Source: Euphorbia lathyris
Lineage: Eukaryota > Streptophyta > Magnoliopsida > Malpighiales > Euphorbiaceae
Direction: 5' to 3'
Assembly (NCBI RefSeq): GCF_963576675.1
Contig: NC_088911.1
Location: forward strand, 137,147,929-137,211,928
DNA length: 64,000 nucleotides
Part shown: positions 58,374-64,000 of the stretch, piece after piece
Layout of the letters: each line of letters begins with the position of its first letter
Position numbering within the stretch: position 1 is the stretch's first letter
Translations under genes and position numbers: made by a program
The notes under the pieces: generated by a model
What the model saw: the letters and a program-made list of their open reading frames with translations, nothing else
Told to the model about the DNA's origin: nothing
The model's database searches: none

Positions 58374-59227
58374 TTAATGGGTCTAATTTGAATCATCTTT
58401 TATCAGTATGCTTGTCTTTAACTTTTCTTCGTATTTAACATCTAAATTCTTCAGATCCAGAAGAATGGAACTGAAATTATCAAAGTGTAACTTTAGGGGT
58501 GCACCTTCTGCCATATTGAACATATGAATACGATGCTTTATAACAAGCTTACTGGTGAGGTTTTTGGACATGTAGGGAGACTGGAGTTTCTTCCATAAAC
58601 CTTATGGAGTCTTCTCATGAATGACTTCACACAGGACCGTGTTTGACAAACATAATTGAATGGATGCCAAAGCTTTAATAATTGTTCTTCTCCTTTGTTA
58701 ATATGGAAGATAACTCGTCTAATATCACCTTGTTTAAATTAATTATATGTCAAAATAGTCTTCATTTTGCTTGCCATAGGGCCAAGGTGATAGTACGGTT
58801 GCACTTTTCAGTATCGTTTTTTTAATCACCTCAGTAGATCCCAAAATAAATACTATTTGGCTTTGATACCGATTTGTTAGGAAAAATCCCGCTGCGGAAT
58901 AAAAGATTTATTTGAGTATATAAAATGACAAAAAAAAAGAACAACAAACTAAATAACACAGAGGTTTACGTGACTCGACAATGTACCTACTTCATGGGAA
59001 AAGAAGACCAGAAACTATTCTATTAGAGAACTGAAAGTGGTACAAAAAAAATGATAAAATAACACTTAAAAACTTGACCCCAATATACTCAAAGCCTCAC
59101 AATTCTATCTTAGACAATCTCTCAACCAGCAATTAAGTTGTTATTTGCTTTGATGCCTAAAATTTATTCTAAGGCATGTTATTTATAAAAGATGAATATA
59201 ATATGAATGAGTAATTTTGTGTAAACA
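58374..59227 (-). mobile_element. Copia remnant: LTR, primer site and part of gag
   Basis: LTR about 59227-58875 on the minus strand (TGTTTACACAAA to CCTAACA). PBS-like GGTATCAAAGCC at 58870-58859. A gag fragment at 58571-58383 reads MSKNLTSKLVIKHRIHMFNM, then LHFDNFSSILLDL, a clear UBN2-type Copia gag block. The rest of the element is absent. Confidence 0.75.
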
Positions 59228-59455
59228 AAAGAAAGGTTAAATTTAGAATTAAGTCCTTAAACTTTTATGGTTTTAAAGAATGAGCTCCTGATCATTTATT
59301 TTTCAAAATTAATCACTTGATCTTCAATTTTTATATTGATTGAGCCCTCACTAATGGCTCCGTAACTAAATCATTAGTGAAAGGGTCAATGGATGTGGAA
59401 ATTAAAAATTAAGGGTTTAATCTTTAAATCTTTAAAAAAAAAGTTTGAGAGCTTA
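59228..59455. repeat. Foldback repeat, GAGCTCCTGATC type
   Basis: GAGCCCTCACTAATGGCTCC and flanks match the sequence on both sides of the LINE at 57736-58312 (GAGTTCCTCACC then AACTGCTC) and part of 61304-61440. Confidence 0.5.
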
Positions 59456-59466
59456 AATATATATAT

Positions 59467-60021
59467 GGGTTAAGGTGCAAAAATACCCCTAACGTTTTGG
59501 GTTAGGAGCAATTTTACCCCTAACGTCTAAAATGGTGCAATTTTGCCCCTAACGTTTGTAGCCAAGAGCAATTTTACCCCTAACGTTAGTAATTTGGGTC
59601 AATTTCAGACACTATTATAAAACACACATATTTTCATTCATTATTTTGCACCAATTGCATATCAATTCATTTTAAAAAAAGGATTTCATGTTTTTTGTAA
59701 TTTAATAATAGAATTGGAGATTAATATTTATAAATTCGGTGAATTTTTTGAATTTTTTTATCTAATTCGTACAAAAGACATTATATTTTTTTTATTTTTT
59801 TATTTTTTTCACATCCCAACATATGTTTATGATTTGTTACTGATAAAATGACACACATGTGAAGTGTAGATGATAAGATTCATGACCGAAAAAACAGTTT
59901 GATGAATTATTTCTGAAATTGACCCAATTTATCAACGTTAGGGGTAAAATTGCTCTTGACTATAAACGTTAGGGGTAAAATTGCTCCTGACGCAAAACGT
60001 TAGGGGTATTTTTGTATCTTA

Positions 60022-60025
<4 letters not shown>
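59467..60025. repeat. Foldback element, ACGTTAGGGG family, copy 2
   Basis: Left end GGGTTAAGGTGCAAAAATAC, complement of right end GGGTTAAGATACAAAAATAC. Each arm has three or four CCCCTAACGTT (or complement) units. Inserted at or beside a TA run. Confidence 0.82.

Positions 60026-60081
<56 letters not shown>
60026..60081. repeat. (TA)n microsatellite
   Basis: About 28 uninterrupted TA units abutting the foldback element. Confidence 0.95.
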
Positions 60082-60083
<2 letters not shown>

Positions 60084-60085
60084 AA

Positions 60086-60485
60086 ATGAGCATGAACTAG
60101 AGAGCTCACTTTATTATAGGTTAGCTAGTTTAAGACGCTTTTATTTTATATGGTATCAGTTTGTACAACGGATTTTCTTGATATTTTTTTTATTACTCAT
60201 TTTTTATATGTATAAGTTCGGAAATGAGATGCCATGTTAAATTAATTCAAATGGTATTGTTTAAAAATCAGAAACACAATGTCATCTTTATTGGTATTTT
60301 ATTTTTCATTTCAATTTTACTTTTTAATTGTTGGACATATATGTATTCAAAATTTAAAGAAAAAAAATTAAAAATGATGTATTATAGTTTAAAAACAATA
60401 AGATAATTAAGTAAATAATATCAAAGCACAAGATTAAGCCTCTGAACTATTAAGACTTTATAAATCTCCAAACTTTTAGAATTTT
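60086..60485. other. Intergenic, nothing recognised
   Basis: AT-rich. The 60-codon frame is lysine-rich and unconvincing. Confidence 0.45.
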
Positions 60486-60500
60486 AAAGAGTAAAGTCCC

Positions 60501-61288
60501 TTTTTTTTTTTTTGTAGGAACAGGAAAAGAAAACAAACAAACAAAGAAAACTAATCTGGGATCAGCCTAGGTAGGCTAACCCCAATTCTATCCTCTAGAA
60601 GAAGAGACGAAAGAAAGATGGGAGGATCAGAAAGGGTAGAAACACCTAACATCCCCTCATGCCCAGCTATCGCCAAGCGATCCGCAACCCGGTTCTGCTC
60701 CCTGTAAATGTGGCTGAACTTTAAGAACTCAAAGGAAGGGCGAAACCTTAAAATAGCTTTGATAAGATTTTGGCTGTTAAGACAAATAGCCTGGTTATCT
60801 GAAATCTTGTTGATTGCCTCCATGTTATCAGACTCCACAGATAACCTCTTTACACCCAGGCTAATGGCAAGCTTGATACCCGAAAGAATACCCCACAGTT
60901 CCGCCGAAAAGGAAGAACCCATCCCCAGGTTCTGGGTAAACCCAGACAGCCAGGCGCCACTCGCATCACGAAGAACTCCTCCGGCAGCAATCTTGTCATT
61001 GCTATGGCAGGAGTCATCCGTATTCAGTTTCACCACCCCTTCTCCTGGTCTGCTCCATCCAACGAGGTGGACCTCTCTTTTCTGGGTAAACCTGGCAAGG
61101 GGATCCCCTTTGAAGCTCTCAGTAATAATAGAGAGTTTTTTCGAGAAGAAATCAAGTAAGTCAGGAATAAAGACAGTTTTATCAGCAAAAATCTCCTCGT
61201 TCCTCCACTTCCAAATTTGGTGACAGATGATAGCAAAGAAAATGTCACTATGCTCCATGTTAGCCAATAATTTCCCACTAACACCATC
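60501..61288 (-). mobile_element. 5'-truncated LINE, second family
   Basis: T-run (poly-A) 60501-60514. Flanks AAAGAGTAAAGTCCC (60486-60500) and AAAGATTAAAGTCCC (61289-61303), 14 of 15 identical. The 3' UTR is very short and differs from the other two truncated copies. Confidence 0.85.
60551..61267 (-). pseudogene. LINE RNase H fragment, still open (238 codons)
   Basis: Connector region ICHQIWKWRNEEIF, then a complete RNase H: VKLNTDDS (Asp), FSAELWGI (Glu), VESDNMEAI (Asp), SHIYREQNRVADRLA (late His and Asp). No stop or shift inside. Because endonuclease and reverse transcriptase are cut off, it is a fragment, not a gene. The Met at 61267 is probably internal to the original ORF2. Confidence 0.85.
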
Positions 61289-61488
61289 AAAGATTAAAGT
61301 CCCTAATATTTAATTTCACATATCCTGAGCTTCCATTAGTGACTTAGATAATAAAACCGTTAGTGAAACGCTTAATACATGTAAAAATTAAAGATCAGAA
61401 GCTTAATCTTTACTATTATTAAAATTCAGAAACTTAATTATGGGTAAAAATATTCATTATGTGATTTGATATTGTTTATTTTTGGCCT

Positions 61489-62632
61489 AATATATCACAA
61501 ACTCCCTGGACTTGTTCATAATAGTAGATTTGATTCCTTAAACTTTACAAGTGTCTCACCAGTTCCTTGAACTTGATTATTTGGTATCACCAACTCCCTG
61601 AGCTTGTCCATAAAAGTAGATTAGCTCATTGAACTTTATAAGTGTCTCACCAACTCCGTCAACTTGCTTATTCTGTAACAACTAAATACAAAAACCTATT
61701 AAAACTAAATTCTAAAAATACATTTTCATCAATTCGAGAGGTAATTTTTTCTCTTCTCTTACCTTTCAACCTATTATAAGAGTTAGTGGTACATGTTTGA
61801 GAGATCGAATGACTGAATGAGGATTGAGAGTTAGTATTGTGATTTTTGTAGGATATTACTATCTACCGCACCCAAATTACTTATCGCCGCACCTATTGGA
61901 CTATTTTGCCCTTGGCATAAAATTTTTGTCAAAATTGGGAAAAAAAAATTTTGAGAGAAAATTCAAAATTTAGCTTAAACGGATGCGGCATACATTCCCA
62001 CCATGGTGGGAACGGATGCGGCATCCGTTCTAGCCATGGTGGGAATGGTATGTCGCATCCGTTTAGGTTAAATTTTGAAATATACAAAATCGTAAAATTG
62101 TTAGTGACGAAAAATACTAAATCATTCAATTTTTTGTGACGAAAAATTAAAAATTCTCCTATTTTTTGTGACGAAAAATGCAAAATCGTCATGAAAAATA
62201 TGTATTATTTTCATGAGTTGTTTGATAAAAAGATGTAAATCTTAATGTTTCCAACTCGTAATCATCCATTTTCGGGGTTCGGATTGTCACACATCAATTA
62301 TTTTCATAATTTCAATTATTGTTGTTCGGGTTTATGATTTTGGAGAGAGAATTTTCAGTTTTTGATTAAAATTATGAGAATGGCAAAAAAGTCCAAAAGT
62401 GGCGGTGAAAATGAATTTGATAGCGGTATTTAGCAGCTCACTTTTTGTATTTATTGTTACCGAATAAGCAAGTTTAGGGAGTTAGTCAAACACTTATAAA
62501 GTTCAGGGAGCTAGTCTACTTTTATGAACATGTTCAGGAAGTTGGCGATACAGAATAATCAAGTTGAAAAAGTTAGTGAAATACCCCTAAAGTTTAGGGA
62601 GTCAATCTACCATTATGGACAAGTTCATGAGC
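61489..62632. repeat. Outer foldback element interrupted by a MITE
   Basis: Left arm 61489-61690 (GGCCTAATATATCACAAACT, repeated CACCAACTCC and AAGTGTCTC units) pairs with 62455-62632 (GGGAGTTAGTCAAACACTTA and so on). Same GGCCTAATATATCA family as 30602-31067. The loop contains the separate element at 61851-62441. Confidence 0.7.
61851..62441. mobile_element. MITE with a strong internal hairpin
   Basis: 591 bp. Flanked by TTTTTGTA on both sides (61843-61850, 62442-62449). End complement pair CTATCTACCGC and GCTAAATACCGC. Centre at about 61977-62068 forms a hairpin built from AAACGGATGCGGCAT and CATTCCCACCATGG with their complements. Confidence 0.72.
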
Positions 62633-62641
62633 TAACCTTCT

Positions 62642-63048
62642 TTAATTATCTGTTACTTAATCCCAAAATTGACACGAAAGTAATAAGACTTGAATGGATG
62701 TTTTCCAATTGCAAAATTGACATGGAATGAAACTAATAAGACTTACAAACACAGAATCTACCAAAAAATTTAGAATATTTACGCATTCTTTTTTCTATAT
62801 TAATTAGTATTTAATCATAATTAAGATCCATTTCGAAACAAATTGATGCAAATTAAAAAGAATACAAACCAACAAAGGAGAGAATTAGAGAATTCAATAG
62901 CCTAACAAATAATTTTGCAGTTCCAAAGAGGAAAAAGAAGAAGAAGAAGTTGCAATTAATCAGAATTAATAAAAGAAAAAACCTAATTAACACAAATAAA
63001 ACCACATAAATTTTTCCTTAATTATCTTTATCTTTATCTTATCTTATC
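62642..63048. other. 3' side of the receptor kinase gene
   Basis: Short repeats only: GAAGAAGAAG near 62938 and CTTATCTTAT repeats at about 63024-63054 running into the stop codon. No gene recognised. Confidence 0.5.
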
Positions 63049-64000
63049 TTATCTTCCTCTTGGATTCACAATCTGTGAAAAAATGTCACTGTTGTTGAAA
63101 TCATCAGTATCTTCACTCACTGAGCTCTCCTCTTCAATGCTAAGCATTTGTCTATGCAATGCATACTGATCATTAGCTTTGCTTTCTGCAACCAGTTTAG
63201 CCCCGGCCGGATTATCCTGCATTTGAAGACAAAATTCGAGGTTCCACAACACGTCCCCCATCGACGGGCGATGAATTCCGTGGTCCGAAAGGCATTTCTC
63301 CGCGGTTTCTGCGAATTTCTTCAGGCATTCGGGTTGTATTTCGGCTTTGATATGTTGATCGATGAGGTCTTCGATGATCCCCTTCTTTTGACAATGTAAT
63401 GCCCAATCGGCGAGAGAGACTTGTTCTTTTGCGAGGTTCGGGTTTAGAGCTGGCCTCGCGCATAATACCTCGAAAAGGACTACTCCGAATGAGTATATGT
63501 CAGATTTCTCGGTTAATTGTTGTCTCTTGAAGTATTCGGGGTCTAGGTATCCGAAACTTCCTTTTACGACTGTGCTTACGTGGGCTTGGTTGTTGAGGTT
63601 TGGTCCGGTTTTCGATAGGCCGAAATCGGATACTTTTGCTACCCATTTGTCGTCGAGGAGAATGTTTGTTGTCTTTACGTCTCTGTGGATTATAGTGTAT
63701 TTCGCGCCCGTGTGGAGATAGTGAAGTCCTCGTGCTGCACCGATGCAAATTTCTAATCTTTGCTTCCATGTAAGTGAACAAGTAGGCTTGATTCCTTTGT
63801 AGATGTGTTCTCTAAGAGTGCCATTTGCCATGAAATCATAAACAAGAGCCATTTCACCGTCTTCTTCGCAGAAACCGATCAAGGAGACTAAATGTTTGTG
63901 TCTTAGCTTGGAAAGCATTTCGATTTCCGTTTGGAATTCGTTTACTCCTTGTTCTGAAGACGGGTTTGATCGCTTGATAGCAACTTTTGTTCCTTGATCG
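63049..64000 (-). CDS. CrRLK1L (FERONIA-type) receptor kinase, 3' part
   Basis: Open from the window edge to a stop at 63049, 316 codons, no intron, as usual for this family. Kinase landmarks: VAIK Lys codon at 63973-63975, HRDVKTTN with catalytic Asp at 63679-63681, VSDFGLSK with Asp at 63625-63627, then [25 protein letters not shown] and [12 protein letters not shown]. The text around [15 protein letters not shown] and [19 protein letters not shown] is FERONIA-like. These kinases sit in the plasma membrane with malectin-like domains outside and sense cell-wall state and RALF peptides; those parts lie beyond base 64000. The tail after the kinase is acidic and Ser-rich. Active by motif. The exact paralogue is unknown. 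Confidence 0.93.
   Translation of the reverse strand, partial: DQGTKVAIKRSNPSSEQGVNEFQTEIEMLSKLRHKHLVSLIGFCEEDGEMALVYDFMANGTLREHIYKGIKPTCSLTWKQRLEICIGAARGLHYLHTGAKYTIIHRDVKTTNILLDDKWVAKVSDFGLSKTGPNLNNQAHVSTVVKGSFGYLDPEYFKRQQLTEKSDIYSFGVVLFEVLCARPALNPNLAKEQVSLADWALHCQKKGIIEDLIDQHIKAEIQPECLKKFAETAEKCLSDHGIHRPSMGDVLWNLEFCLQMQDNPAGAKLVAESKANDQYALHRQMLSIEEESSVSEDTDDFNNSDIFSQIVNPRGR

Noticed and set aside
10111..60081. CRISPR array or bacterial defence cluster
   Set aside because: Repeats are microsatellites, minisatellites and plant transposons; all genes are plant nuclear genes with introns.
63497..63781. Frames overlapping the kinase on both strands
   Set aside because: Shadows of the conserved kinase sequence in other frames.

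Overview
This is nuclear DNA of a flowering plant, almost certainly a eudicot. The evidence is long AT-rich introns with GT-AG borders, plant-only protein families (HLS1-type acetyltransferase, HCF107, a FERONIA-type receptor kinase), and a dense mix of Copia, Athila/Tat-like, LINE, TRIM and MITE elements. I cannot name the species. Nothing bacterial, no CRISPR array, no intact virus and no tRNA or rRNA gene was found.

Layout. 1-19.2 kb is a gene-free block of repeats: a truncated Copia element (1-3255), a second Copia remnant, two copies of one hAT-like family (one carrying a LINE), TA-flanked foldback elements, and a 5.7 kb structure in which two ~1.5 kb LTRs of an Athila/Tat-like element face opposite ways. 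19.5-24.8 kb is a three-exon HLS1-like N-acetyltransferase gene (+). 26.7-36.4 kb is an eight-exon HCF107 gene (-), whose introns are full of foldback elements. 39.06-44.57 kb is a near full-length, mutated L1-type LINE (-) with an 18 bp target duplication. 45.3-53.9 kb is a nine-exon gene for a plant Fip1-type polyadenylation factor (-). 54-63 kb is again repeats: MITEs, two 5'-truncated LINEs and a Copia remnant. 63.05-64.0 kb is the 3' part of a CrRLK1L (FERONIA-type) receptor kinase (-), cut by the window edge.

The four host genes act separately: hormone/apical-hook type acetylation, chloroplast psbH mRNA stabilisation, nuclear pre-mRNA 3'-end formation and cell-wall/peptide signalling. 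There is no operon or evident gene cluster. I built the exon models by hand from splice sites, reading phase and family similarity. They close without frame breaks (about 382, 658 and 1203 aa).

The most interesting material is structural: a tandem repeat that copies the exon 1 donor site of the HLS1-like gene; a tandem intron duplication whose two copies carry different MITEs and serve as each other's empty site; a 269 bp TRIM retrotransposon with a perfect 5 bp target duplication; the inverted-LTR structure with repeated near-palindromes upstream of its TATA box; and a possible mitochondrial DNA insert. I see no wholly new system.
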